From: Actibacterium sp. 188UL27-1
Lineage (GTDB): Bacteria > Pseudomonadota > Alphaproteobacteria > Rhodobacterales > Rhodobacteraceae
Direction of reading: 5' to 3'
Length of the DNA: 64,000 nt
Assembly: GCF_016901225.1 (NCBI RefSeq)
Contig: NZ_JAFEUL010000009.1
Location: 62,001 to 126,000, forward strand
How positions within the stretch are numbered: position 1 is the stretch's first letter; each line of letters begins with the position of its first letter. A program made the translations under genes and the position numbers. The notes under the pieces are model-generated. The model ran no database searches. It was given only the letters and a program-made list of their open reading frames with translations, and was not told the origin of the DNA. Shown here piece after piece: positions 35,351 through 44,351 of this stretch.

Positions 35351-36523
35351 GTGACATCCCCTCGCCAGATCCCCTACGGTCGACAAGATATCTCGGACAG
35401 CGATCTGGCGGCGGTTGAGGCCGTTCTGAAATCAGATTTTCTGACCCAAGGACCTGTTCTTCCGCGGTTCGAAGCAGCGGTGGCGGATTACGTTGGTGCG
35501 GCCCATGGGGTGGCTGTAAACTCAGCAACATCCGCTTTGCATGTCGCGGTGGCAGCGCTGGGGTTGGGGCCCGGTGATCTTTTGTGGACATCGCCCATCA
35601 CCTTTGTCGCGTCCGCCAACTGCGCCAGGTATTGTGGGGCAGATGTGGATTTCGTGGATATAGATCCAAACACGTTCAACATGTGCCCGGATGCATTGGA
35701 ACGCAGACTTGCACAGGCCCAAACGGCGGGGCGTCTGCCAAAGGTGATCGTACCGGTTCACATGGGGGGGCAATCTCCGGCGGCGGACAGGATCGCAGCA
35801 TTAGCGCGGGCCCATGGGGTGGCAATTGTCGAAGATGCCAGCCATTCGATCGGTGCCAGCTACCGCGGCCAACCGGTCGGAAATTGTGCGCGTTCTGATA
35901 TTACAGTTTTCAGTTTTCATCCGGTCAAGATAATCACATCCGCCGAAGGGGGTATGGCGACTTGCAATGACCCGGATCTGGCTGCGCGCATGGCCTTATT
36001 GCGCAGCCACGGCGTGACGCGGGACCCCGCACTGATGTCCGGCGAGAGCGACGGTCCCTGGTATTATCAACAGGTCGATCTGGGCTGGAATTACCGGATG
36101 ACCGAAATGCAGGCCGCACTCGGGCTGAGCCAGATGAGCCGGCTTGACGATTTCGTCGCACGTCGACGCGAACTGGCGGATAGATATGACAGGCTGTTAT
36201 CGGATCTGCCTCTGAAACGTCCCGGCCGCCAGGAGGGCGCGCAATCCTCTTGGCATCTCTACGTGATCAGATTGGATGACGTGGCTCGGCATCGTACGGT
36301 GTTCGAGATGTTGCGGCAGGACAGTATCGGCGTGAACCTCCATTATATTCCGGTCCATACCCAACCCTATTACCGTGATCTCGGCTTCAACGACGGGGAT
36401 TTTCCCGCATCGGAAGATTACTATGCCAGGGCGATCTCGATCCCCCTTTATCCGGGGATGACAGATGCGGATCAGGAGACGGTTGTCGAAAGCCTGACGC
36501 GGGCGTTGGTTCCATCGGTATAG
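35351..36523 (+). CDS. pseC: UDP-4-amino-4,6-dideoxy-N-acetyl-L-altrosamine transaminase, PseC
   Basis: This 390-residue DegT/DnrJ/EryC1-family aminotransferase starts at GTG 35351 (TSPRQIPYGRQDISDSDLAA). FSFHPVKIITSAEGGMAT holds the PLP lysine, and the IPYGRQDI opening and NLHYIPVHTQPYYRDLGF region are typical of PseC. It takes the keto sugar from PseB and aminates it with glutamate. It follows pseB in the same direction. The family is broad; PseC is favoured because of the pseB neighbour. Confidence 0.88.
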   Translation: MTSPRQIPYGRQDISDSDLAAVEAVLKSDFLTQGPVLPRFEAAVADYVGAAHGVAVNSATSALHVAVAALGLGPGDLLWTSPITFVASANCARYCGADVDFVDIDPNTFNMCPDALERRLAQAQTAGRLPKVIVPVHMGGQSPAADRIAALARAHGVAIVEDASHSIGASYRGQPVGNCARSDITVFSFHPVKIITSAEGGMATCNDPDLAARMALLRSHGVTRDPALMSGESDGPWYYQQVDLGWNYRMTEMQAALGLSQMSRLDDFVARRRELADRYDRLLSDLPLKRPGRQEGAQSSWHLYVIRLDDVARHRTVFEMLRQDSIGVNLHYIPVHTQPYYRDLGFNDGDFPASEDYYARAISIPLYPGMTDADQETVVESLTRALVPSV

Positions 36524-36751
36524 GACCAGACAGGCCATAACGTCCACGGATCAGCCATGAAGGGATGTAAATGAAGTATTGGCCTGCCCTGCATATGCTC
36601 TGGATCACGATAGAGCAGAGATGCCGAGCAGGCCGAAATGTGATGGGTCTTAATGTTGTTCTTGCTAAAAATCCTGAACGCGAACGTTGTCAGGCATCAC
36701 TGCCAATCCCCACCCACTTGAACAAACGTTGGTTTTGCCTGCATAGGAAAA

Positions 36752-37699
36752 TCACGCGGCCACTTTCAAAGCCTGACAAATCTGGTCGATATGACGATGA
36801 TCGGTTCCACAGCATCCCCCGACCACTGACAGATGCGGGATCAGTTCGGACAGACTGCTATAGAGTTCGCCTAACTCGGTCGGATTGCCATCATCCAGGT
36901 GGTCCGCCTCTTGCAATTGAGCGTGGGACAGACGCGATGCATTGGCCCGGATGCCGCGGATGCGCTCCATCCAGGGTGCCGTTGGGTTCAACGCATCGGC
37001 GAAATGGTCGGGATGGGCGCAATTTATCATGTAATAGGCGGGCGCGTTCCGTGTCTGGGCGTCCACCTCCTCAATGGCCTCTCCAATAGCCTGCCCACTG
37101 GGCAATCGCGCGTCCGTTTCAACCGTAAAACTGATCACGCAAGGAACATCCGCCAGATGCGCGGCTTGGGCGACACCAATCGCCTCGGGCACGTTTGTCA
37201 TCGTGATGGCGGAAACCAGATCGACCCTTGCATGGGCGAAGATATCCACCTGAAATTGGTGGTAGTCCTGCGCCTCGACGACCGTTGCCACCTCACCTGC
37301 AAGATAGCCGTCCCCGCGGGGACCGATCACGCCATTGATCAACACGTGCTGCGTATCAGCCTGAGCGGTACGAAAGGCATACAAAAATTCGACCGCGTTC
37401 CGGTTGATCTTGGCCAGGGCAGCCTCTGAATAACCCAGCGCATCGCCCCAATCCAGATTGGCGCGCCATGTTGGGGTATCCGAGATGAAACCCATGCCAT
37501 GACCAGAAGCTGTGTTAAGATATGGCAGAAAATAGTCACCCAGGATCGCGCGTCCCTCGGCGGTGGCGATCAGTTCAAATGACGCAAACGAGCGCAAGAC
37601 AATCTCACGCTGATAAATCAACCACGTCTCCAGCCCCCCATCGGTCAGGAAGGTGCGATCACCTTGGTGTGGCAGTAGCTTTGGTAACATCTGCGTCAT
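36752..37699 (-). CDS. Homocysteine S-methyltransferase family protein
   Basis: The product is 315 residues from ATG 37699 (MTQMLPKLLPHQGDRTFLTD). Zinc-binding cysteines are expected in INCAHPDHF and in GGCCGTDHRHI near the C-terminus, the signature of the homocysteine/betaine methyltransferase family. The methyl donor (S-methylmethionine, betaine or other) cannot be decided. A ribosome-binding site GGAG lies before the ATG inside the stem of a leader hairpin (37703-37745). A longer in-frame start at 37780 would run through that hairpin. It is divergent from the regulator-hydrolase gene. Confidence 0.87.
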   Translation of the reverse strand: MTQMLPKLLPHQGDRTFLTDGGLETWLIYQREIVLRSFASFELIATAEGRAILGDYFLPYLNTASGHGMGFISDTPTWRANLDWGDALGYSEAALAKINRNAVEFLYAFRTAQADTQHVLINGVIGPRGDGYLAGEVATVVEAQDYHQFQVDIFAHARVDLVSAITMTNVPEAIGVAQAAHLADVPCVISFTVETDARLPSGQAIGEAIEEVDAQTRNAPAYYMINCAHPDHFADALNPTAPWMERIRGIRANASRLSHAQLQEADHLDDGNPTELGELYSSLSELIPHLSVVGGCCGTDHRHIDQICQALKVAA

Positions 37700-37702
37700 G
37701 TA

Positions 37703-37745
37703 ACGCTCCGACTCGTGTAATACGGGCGTGTTGCCCCCGGAGCGT
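37703..37745 (-). promoter_or_regulatory. Leader hairpin that hides the ribosome-binding site of the homocysteine methyltransferase gene
   Basis: On the minus strand ACGCTCCG and CGGAGCGT form a perfect 8-bp stem, with an inner GGGC-AACAC-GCCC hairpin. The 3' arm contains the GGAG of the ribosome-binding site and ends 3 bases before the ATG. This geometry would block translation unless opened, as in translational riboswitches or thermosensors. I could not match it to the SAM or SAH riboswitch consensus. Confidence 0.5.
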
Positions 37746-37826
37746 GTGAACGACCATTGCAATCGCCGTTGTAATCCCACGATCCGGCGTTGTAGCCGTT
37801 AACTTTTAAGCCGGGGTTAGCTAATT

Positions 37827-39428
37827 ATGCATATTTCCCTGTTTGGAGAGATTGCTGTACACAGTGGTGACACAGCTTTGACATTGCCATCTTCGCGAAA
37901 GGCGCGTGCTTTGCTGGGCTATTTGGCTGCCACGGCGCGACCCACCCGACGGGAGCGACTATGCGAACTATTTTGGGAATTGCCCGACGATCCGCGAGGA
38001 TCGCTTCGCTGGGCGCTGAGCAAAATCCGGGAAGTGGTCAACGCAGACGGGACGAGCCGGGTTGAGGCTGACCGTGAGCGCGTACTCCTGGCCAATCGCC
38101 AGGTCAGTGTGGACATCGTCGATATTCGCAGACGGTTGCGGGACGATCCATGCACACTCACCCCAGGCCCCCTGCGCGAGATGGCCGACACACTCGCACG
38201 ACCGTTCCTAGAGGGTTTGGATGCCGCTGGGGGTGATGATTTTCAGCTCTGGCTTGGCGGCGAACGCGAAGATGCCAATCTGCTTTATCTCAACGTGCTG
38301 CGTCAGCTCGCTGTGCACCCGCAGATCGACCAGATCGAAGCGCTCAAATGGGCGCGTCTTTGGCAGCAGGCCGCCCCTTTTCAAGAGGAGGCTGCACGTC
38401 AATTCATCAAATTGTTGACCATGGCGGGCCGCTTTGAAGAAGCAGAACGCACCGCGCAGGCGTTCGAACAGGCAGCACAGGACGCCGGGCTGATGATTTC
38501 TGCGCCGATCCGGCCCGACCGGCAAGCAGAGACACCCGCCCCCGTCGCAGCTGCGCCCGAAAGCGCCAATAAACGCAACCTGCGCAACCAGTCGATCGGC
38601 TTTTGCCGTGCCGGAGATGGCACCCGCATAGCCTATGCCACCGTTGGACAGGGACCACCGCTGATCAAGGCCGCGAATTGGCTAAACCATTTGGAATTGG
38701 ATTGGGGCAGCCCGATCTGGGGGCCGACATTTTCGGCCTGTGCCAATGGTCGCACCTTTATCCGCTATGATGAGCGTGGCAATGGCCTGTCAGATTGGGA
38801 GGTGCCCGAGATCACTTTTGAGGCTTTTGTGCGCGATCTTGAAACCGTGGTGGATGCCCTTGGGCTTGACCGGTTTCCACTACTGGGGATCAGTCAGGGT
38901 TGCGCCGTCTCGGTCGAATATGCGGCACGGCATCCTGATCGGGTCAGCGGGCTGATCCTGGTCGGCGGTTATGCCACCGGATGGCGCATCGGTGCATCCC
39001 AGGAAGAACGCGCGCGCAGGGATGCCGTGCTGACATTGACGGAACATGGCTGGGGCACCAGCAATCCCGCCTATCGACACATTTTTTCCCGAACCTTCAT
39101 GCCTGATGCCGATCCCGCAGACTTGGCTTGGTTTGACGAATTTCAGCGGCAAACGACCTCCCCTCAAAACGCCGTGCAGTTTCAAAAAGCATTCGGGGAC
39201 ATTGATGTGCGCGACAGCCTTGGAAAGGTGCGCGCACCGACAATCGTGTTCCATGGTCGCGGCGACCAGCGGATCGCGATGGAGCAAGGCAGAGATCTGG
39301 CAAATGCAATCCCCGGGGCACAGTTCGTCCCGCTGGAAAGCCGGAATCATATCCTTTTGGGGCACGAACCGGCCTGGACTGTCTGCCACAAGCGGGCCAT
39401 CGCATTCCTGCGCAAGCACGGCATCTGA
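37827..39428 (+). CDS. SARP-type DNA-binding regulator fused to an alpha/beta hydrolase
   Basis: This 533-residue protein combines an N-terminal winged helix of the SARP/BTAD type (about residues 1-90, MHISLFGEIAVHSGDTALTL), a helical BTAD-like region (about 95-225), a proline/alanine linker (about 228-248), and a C-terminal alpha/beta hydrolase (about 255-533). The hydrolase keeps a catalytic triad: Ser356 in GISQGCA, Asp480 in HGRGD and His508 in SRNHIL. It may be a one-component regulator whose hydrolase senses or turns over a small molecule. Targets are unknown. It is divergent from the homocysteine methyltransferase gene. Confidence 0.8.
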   Translation: MHISLFGEIAVHSGDTALTLPSSRKARALLGYLAATARPTRRERLCELFWELPDDPRGSLRWALSKIREVVNADGTSRVEADRERVLLANRQVSVDIVDIRRRLRDDPCTLTPGPLREMADTLARPFLEGLDAAGGDDFQLWLGGEREDANLLYLNVLRQLAVHPQIDQIEALKWARLWQQAAPFQEEAARQFIKLLTMAGRFEEAERTAQAFEQAAQDAGLMISAPIRPDRQAETPAPVAAAPESANKRNLRNQSIGFCRAGDGTRIAYATVGQGPPLIKAANWLNHLELDWGSPIWGPTFSACANGRTFIRYDERGNGLSDWEVPEITFEAFVRDLETVVDALGLDRFPLLGISQGCAVSVEYAARHPDRVSGLILVGGYATGWRIGASQEERARRDAVLTLTEHGWGTSNPAYRHIFSRTFMPDADPADLAWFDEFQRQTTSPQNAVQFQKAFGDIDVRDSLGKVRAPTIVFHGRGDQRIAMEQGRDLANAIPGAQFVPLESRNHILLGHEPAWTVCHKRAIAFLRKHGI

Positions 39429-39459
39429 AGCCTGGCCCTCATGGGATGCCGTGCGGCGT

Positions 39460-40377
39460 TCAGTCGTGGCTTAAGAGCACTTCGGCATCGCGGGTCAGAT
39501 TCGCGCGGGTCCATTCCAGAAACTCCGACGTAGAGACCGTATCAGGCGTGGCGGCATCCTGAACGAACCAATAGCCGAACTGCGATGTCAAATTATGTGC
39601 AAACGGCGCGACCAGCCGGCCCGAGCGAATGTCATGGGCCACAAGAGCGGACCGACCTAATGCGACGCCGTTTCCGGCCACGGCAGCCTCGATCATTGTG
39701 GCATCTTCGTCGAAAAACAGCGTTGTGGGTTCCGGACCGGGCTGTAGGTCGGATAGCTGAAACCAGTCACCCCAGCCTTCCGGATTATCGCATTGCAACA
39801 GCGTCAGCCTGGCCAGGGCGTCGGGTGCGGTTATGTCAAGACGCGCGGCAAGATCGGGCGACATGACCGGCGTCACCATTTCGTTGGTCAGATGCAGACA
39901 ACGCAAATTTGGCCATTTCCCCAACCCATAGCGCAAGGCCGCATCAACGCCATCGCGCTCGAAATCGACGAAATCGCGAGAAGCCGTGACCCGAAGGTCG
40001 GTGTCGCGCACCTCTTTGAGCATGTCGGCCAGATGTGGAGCGAGCCATTTGCTGGCGAGCGCAGGCAACATGCTGATCGTGAGGGAGCGGGGGGCGGGCT
40101 TGCGCTGGATCTCTTCGATCGCGCTTTCGAGGATGCGGCGGCTGCCGCGGGCGGCTTCGGCCAGCGCTTCGGCTTCGGGGGTTGCCCGCAACTTGCGCCC
40201 GTTCCGGACAAAAAGCTTGCGATCCAGACCTTCTTCCAGATCGCTTAGTCGGTGACTGATGGCGGCTTGCGTGATCCCCAACTCTTGCGCTGCCAGTGTT
40301 GCCTTACCCAGTCGTACCGTCGCTTCAAGCGCAGCCAGGGCCTTTGTCGATGGCAGCCTTATATTCAAGTTTCTCAT
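39460..40377 (-). CDS. LysR-family regulator (GcvA-like) next to the arsenical gene cluster
   Basis: The product is 305 residues from ATG 40377 (MRNLNIRLPSTKALAALEAT); an ATG at 40458 is also in frame but adds an atypical leader. The helix-turn-helix is GKATLAAQELGITQAAISHR, and the effector domain follows with SMLPALASKWLAPHLADM and DAALRYGLGKWPNL, as in GcvA-type LysR proteins. It is divergent from the arsenic/arsinothricin-type genes, with 322 bp between the start sites, so it may control them. It could equally be a local autonomous regulator. Confidence 0.82.
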   Translation of the reverse strand: MRNLNIRLPSTKALAALEATVRLGKATLAAQELGITQAAISHRLSDLEEGLDRKLFVRNGRKLRATPEAEALAEAARGSRRILESAIEEIQRKPAPRSLTISMLPALASKWLAPHLADMLKEVRDTDLRVTASRDFVDFERDGVDAALRYGLGKWPNLRCLHLTNEMVTPVMSPDLAARLDITAPDALARLTLLQCDNPEGWGDWFQLSDLQPGPEPTTLFFDEDATMIEAAVAGNGVALGRSALVAHDIRSGRLVAPFAHNLTSQFGYWFVQDAATPDTVSTSEFLEWTRANLTRDAEVLLSHD

Positions 40378-40699
40378 ATGAATATTAGTAAATCGAATTT
40401 TGCACCTGCGTAAAGGCACAGTAACGTAATTGAGAGCGTCGCAGCACACACGCCACAACTATCCGGGGATTTCCTTCTGGAAATCGACCGTTAAGGAGTA
40501 GGAACACAGGTTGATCGGGGCCACGCCCCAACCCTTATGCGATAAGGCGTCGATTGACCGATACTGATGCCGCCCAGCGATGGCGCTAGTATACATTAGG
40601 GTTCTTAAACTTTTCGGCATTTTCCCGGATATTGCCTCCAGCCGCTTCATCTCCCGGGCGGCTGGGGCAACGTGGCAGACATCAAAGGATATTGCCCGG
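40378..40699. other. Divergent control region between the LysR gene and arsQ
   Basis: I find no gene here. It should hold promoters for both directions. It contains a CTAGTATAC sequence at 40586-40594 and a CCAGCCGC/GCGGCTGG stem (40638-40645 and 40658-40665, 12-base loop) in the likely arsQ leader. An ATG at 40580 opens the arsQ frame earlier but gives a poor N-terminus. Confidence 0.5.
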
Positions 40700-41881
40700 A
40701 TGGCTAATTCTGCAGTTGATCTTGAAAAATCGCGTGTAAGCTGGCTTCCGGATTGGCCACTTTTGGTTTGGATGATCCTGATCACTCTACTCATGGGGAT
40801 CCTATCAGGACTAACGTCCTCCGAAATCATCTCTCTGTTCAACAGTGGGTGGGGCTACGCTGTCGGAGAATTTGCGCTAATCCTGATACCCAGCTTCGTG
40901 ATCGCCGCCGCGATTGACCGGCAACGGATTTCTGCGCCTCCCCATATTTCCGTCGGATTGGCCCCTGTGATCGGGGCCGGCATGGTGTGCCCCGACACAG
41001 CCTATGCCGCTTTGTCGCCGATGATCAGACGCCGCAAACTGTCGCTCGCGTTCGGGGCCTATGCCGGGTTCAAGCTGCTTTTCCCAGCTGGTCCCTTGAT
41101 TGTCGCAACCAGCCTTGGTGTCGCTGATGGGCGGCTGCTGGCATATTGCCTTCTGATTTTCGTCCCGGTTTGGGTTGCGGGTTTGGTGTATAGCTGGGTT
41201 ATCGAAGGTCAATTGGGGTTAGAGGATGAAGCAACCTCAACCAAGGATATCGCAGGCTCCCTCCTGTTGCTGTGGCCCTTCGCTTTACTGGCGGCACTTC
41301 TCGCACTGGGTGTGCTGTTCGACTTGAGCTTTAATGGATGGATCGACTTTGCCACAAATCCCAAAGGCGCATTGATACTGACAGCCGCCGCAGCGCTCAG
41401 CATGGTCGCGCGGACCGACCGGCGCGATTGCATTGATAGCGGCGTTCGTCGCACCGGGTCCCTGCTACTGATCATCGGTGCAGCCAGTGCGTTCAGCGCA
41501 TTTTTGACCAATATTGTACCGATGGAGCAGATCTTTGTCGCGCAACAAGGTGTTCTGGCTCTCACGACGATGTTCCTGCTGGCAGCCATGTTCAAACTGC
41601 TCCAAGGGTCAAGCATGGCGACCTTTGCCGCGGTTGGTCCGGTCGCGTTACCAATTGTTACCGCTTCGGAAGTGTCGCCGTTTTTGGCCGTGATCGCTAT
41701 CTGTCTGGGATCCTTCGTCGCGATCCTGCCGAATGACAGCTTCTACTGGTTGGTGCGTAAGAATGCATTGCCCAACGAATCCGAGTTGAGTGCCACCGCG
41801 ATCCTGTCCGGCGGAGCAACGCTCCAGGCAGCCGTGGGCCTGGCCGTTTTGCTGGGTGTCTACATGCTCAACATCGCCTGA
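40700..41881 (+). CDS. arsQ: GntP-like membrane permease, candidate ArsQ
   Basis: The product is about 393 residues from ATG 40700 (MANSAVDLEKSRVSWLPDWP) with roughly ten to twelve hydrophobic segments. Regions such as CPDTAYAALSPMI, MFKLLQGSSMATFAAVGPVA and CLGSFVAILPNDSFYWL resemble GntP-type permeases. In described arsinothricin clusters the first gene, arsQ, encodes a membrane transporter, and here it precedes arsM and arsL in the same direction (gap 36 bp), so I name it by position. Export of the product or uptake of a precursor are both possible. A longer frame opens at 40580. Confidence 0.6.
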   Translation: MANSAVDLEKSRVSWLPDWPLLVWMILITLLMGILSGLTSSEIISLFNSGWGYAVGEFALILIPSFVIAAAIDRQRISAPPHISVGLAPVIGAGMVCPDTAYAALSPMIRRRKLSLAFGAYAGFKLLFPAGPLIVATSLGVADGRLLAYCLLIFVPVWVAGLVYSWVIEGQLGLEDEATSTKDIAGSLLLLWPFALLAALLALGVLFDLSFNGWIDFATNPKGALILTAAAALSMVARTDRRDCIDSGVRRTGSLLLIIGAASAFSAFLTNIVPMEQIFVAQQGVLALTTMFLLAAMFKLLQGSSMATFAAVGPVALPIVTASEVSPFLAVIAICLGSFVAILPNDSFYWLVRKNALPNESELSATAILSGGATLQAAVGLAVLLGVYMLNIA

Positions 41882-41917
41882 TCTAATCTCATCAACCCAC
41901 TGCGTGCGAGGTACGCC

Positions 41918-42979
41918 ATGGATGTCAAAGATGCTGTTCTAAAAGGATATAGTGACCGCATAGCCCAGGAAGGCGGATCCATGGGATCCGAAGCGGCCCA
42001 GGTCTGCCGGATGGATGCCTATGATCCGGATCTGCTGAAATGTGTGCCGACAGAAATCATCGAACGTGACTATGGCTGCGGCAATCCATCAAAATTCGCC
42101 AAGCCAGGAGAGACCGTTCTCGATCTGGGAAGCGGCAGCGGGAAGATCTGCTACATCCTGGCGCAGATCGTCGGGGCAAAAGGGGAAGTGATCGGTGTCG
42201 ACATGAACACCGACATGCTGGCCCTGGCAAGGTCCCATCAGGAGGTATTCGCCAAAACGGTTGGATTCAGCAATTTGCGTTTCGCCCGTGGATCAATCGA
42301 CGATCTGAAGACCAATCTGGATTTCGTCGAGCAAACGGTTAGCGGTCGCAATCTTGGATCGCTGGACGATTATGATGATCTGCAGCGCATCCTTAAAGAA
42401 CAGCGCAACGCATTGCCGCTGATCGAGGACAACTCCGTGGACCTGATCGTGTCCAACTGTGTGATCAACCTGGTGGATACCGACAGCAAGCGGAATGTTC
42501 TGGAAGAGATCTTTCGTGTCCTGAAACCAAACGGGCGCATCGCCTTATCGGACAATGTCTCAAACATCGACGTGCCGGATGAGTTAAAGAACGATCCGGA
42601 CCTGTGGGTGGGATGTTATTCCGGGGTCTACCAGGAGCAGGCATTCTACACCGCATTGGAGGAGGTCGGATTTACCGGGCTTGTAGTGGCCGACCGAGCG
42701 GATGTGCCCGAAAAAACCATCGGGGATGTGACATTCCAGTCGGTCACTGTGACGGCGTTTAAACCGGAGAATGTGAACGCCAATCCCGGCGTGACGACCG
42801 TCCTTTACAAAGGACCATGGGCCCAGGTTTCAACAGAGACGGGCCTGGTGCTGCACCGCGGTGATCTGACCGACATCGACATGGCCACGGCAAACCAACT
42901 GCACCAGTCGGCCTTTGCCGATCACCTTTATTTCCTGAACGATCCAAACGTTGGCAGCACGTCCGGTTGCTGCGGCTGA
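41918..42979 (+). CDS. arsM: ArsM-type SAM-dependent arsenic methyltransferase
   Basis: This 353-residue enzyme has the SAM motif VLDLGSGSGKICY (residues about 67-79) and cysteines at 54 (DYGCGNP), 181 (VSNCVINL) and 233 (VGCYSGV), which match the three conserved arsenic-binding cysteines of ArsM. The C-terminus ends in SGCCG, with extra cysteines. In arsinothricin synthesis ArsM methylates the trivalent hydroxyl precursor to arsinothricin; in other settings it methylates arsenite. It sits 66 bp before arsL. AGG-rich ribosome-binding sequence lies upstream of ATG 41918. Confidence 0.9.
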   Translation: MDVKDAVLKGYSDRIAQEGGSMGSEAAQVCRMDAYDPDLLKCVPTEIIERDYGCGNPSKFAKPGETVLDLGSGSGKICYILAQIVGAKGEVIGVDMNTDMLALARSHQEVFAKTVGFSNLRFARGSIDDLKTNLDFVEQTVSGRNLGSLDDYDDLQRILKEQRNALPLIEDNSVDLIVSNCVINLVDTDSKRNVLEEIFRVLKPNGRIALSDNVSNIDVPDELKNDPDLWVGCYSGVYQEQAFYTALEEVGFTGLVVADRADVPEKTIGDVTFQSVTVTAFKPENVNANPGVTTVLYKGPWAQVSTETGLVLHRGDLTDIDMATANQLHQSAFADHLYFLNDPNVGSTSGCCG

Positions 42980-43045
42980 TCCGGAACCGTCAGCCGTTTC
43001 ATCATATGTCATGCCAACTCGGCTGACCCAAGGGAGCTTCAAGCC

Positions 43046-44320
43046 ATGTCATCGTCAATCCTCGTCTCCATCTTCGAAGGTGGCTACCAGCCCATCAATG
43101 CGCTGACCGGTCTGGCTGCTTTGCGCAATGCTGGCCACGATACTGATTTTCTGGATGCCTATGTCGAGGGCTATGATATCGACCGCTTGAAAGACTACGA
43201 CACGATCATTCTGCCAGTCCCGCTATTTGATAGCCTCAATTCGGCAATTCGGCTGTGCAAGGAACTGGATGATGCAGGTTGTACCGCCGATAAGGTGATG
43301 TTCGGGCAATATGCCACGATCAACGCGAAGTACCTCACGGGCCGCTATGCCGATCACGTCGTCAGCGGCGAATGGGAAGTCCCGCTGGTATCTCTCATGG
43401 ATCGCAAGGCAGGCAGTGATAAGCCAGTGATCAATGTCTACAGCAATGGCCGCAAGACGCCTGAACAGACCATGCAGATGTTGAAGTTGCGCGGGACGAT
43501 GGCCAAACCAATGCGCCAAAGTGCTCCCAACCTGTCAAAATATCCGCAACCCCATCTGACTACCCTGATGGGCGAGGAAAAGATCGTCGGCGGGCTGGAA
43601 TTGACACGGGGCTGCCACCACAAATGCACCTATTGCTCGGTCTTTTCAGCCTATGACGGGAAGGTTCTGTTGGGCGACATTGCCCAGATCCAGGACGATG
43701 TCGACGCCTTGGTCGACCAAGGCATGGAGCATATGACATTCATTGATGCTGAGTTTTTCAACGCCACCCGGCGCAGTTTCGATGCCCTGGCGCAGATCCA
43801 CAAACGTCATCCGGCACTGACCTTTGATTTCACCACCCGCGTTGATCACATCCTGGAAAACAACGACCGTTTGGGAGAACTATATGACCATGGTGTGCGC
43901 GTGATCACCTCGGCACTTGAATTTCCAAAGAACGAGGTTCTGCAACAGGTGCGCAAGGAAGTCGATGTCGACGACCTGAAAGAGGCCGTACGCTTGGTTC
44001 AGAATTCCGGCATCACGCTGAACCCGACCTTCATCATGTTCAATCCCTGGGTCACTTTGGAGGACTTTCCCCGCTTTCACGACTTCCTGGTCGAGACGGG
44101 CATGGAAGATGCCGTTGACCCGGTTCAGTTCGAAACGCGCCTCCACCTTTATAAGGGTTCGCCACTGCTCAAGAACGAAACCATCAAGGCCCTTCGATTG
44201 GAAGAACAGGAGTTTCACTATGATTGGTTCCACTCCGATGAGCGTGTCGATGAGTTGTTCCGGGCCTCAGTGACGCCAGCCGTAGAGGGAGAGTTCAAAC
44301 GCTGTTGCCTGAAATGCTGA
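43046..44320 (+). CDS. arsL: Radical-SAM enzyme ArsL (3-amino-3-carboxypropyl transfer to arsenic)
   Basis: This 424-residue protein carries an N-terminal B12-binding-like half and a radical-SAM core with Cys190, Cys194 and Cys197 in RGCHHKCTYC (CX3CX2C). It ends in RCCLKC (residues 419-424), the arsenite-binding tail reported for ArsL of the arsinothricin pathway. ArsL is described as moving the 3-amino-3-carboxypropyl group of SAM onto arsenite, giving hydroxyarsinothricin. AAGGGAGC precedes ATG 43046. With arsM directly upstream the function is well supported. Its origin could be horizontal, but no mobile element was seen. Confidence 0.92.
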   Translation: MSSSILVSIFEGGYQPINALTGLAALRNAGHDTDFLDAYVEGYDIDRLKDYDTIILPVPLFDSLNSAIRLCKELDDAGCTADKVMFGQYATINAKYLTGRYADHVVSGEWEVPLVSLMDRKAGSDKPVINVYSNGRKTPEQTMQMLKLRGTMAKPMRQSAPNLSKYPQPHLTTLMGEEKIVGGLELTRGCHHKCTYCSVFSAYDGKVLLGDIAQIQDDVDALVDQGMEHMTFIDAEFFNATRRSFDALAQIHKRHPALTFDFTTRVDHILENNDRLGELYDHGVRVITSALEFPKNEVLQQVRKEVDVDDLKEAVRLVQNSGITLNPTFIMFNPWVTLEDFPRFHDFLVETGMEDAVDPVQFETRLHLYKGSPLLKNETIKALRLEEQEFHYDWFHSDERVDELFRASVTPAVEGEFKRCCLKC

Positions 44321-44351
44321 GGCAGAACCTTTAGGATCAAGGGGGATCATC

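Noticed and set aside
36571..37089. Plus-strand open frame of 172 codons after pseC
   Set aside because: Two thirds overlap the homocysteine methyltransferase gene in antisense, and the sequence shows no domain. The 228 bp between pseC and that gene hold nothing else I recognise.
37703..37745. SAM-II or SAM/SAH riboswitch for the homocysteine methyltransferase gene
   Set aside because: The hairpin does not show the conserved aptamer sequences of these classes, so it is reported only as an unassigned hairpin.
40459..40842. Minus-strand open frame of 127 codons between the LysR gene and arsQ
   Set aside because: It overlaps the arsQ frame in antisense, has no family features, and fits a chance frame.
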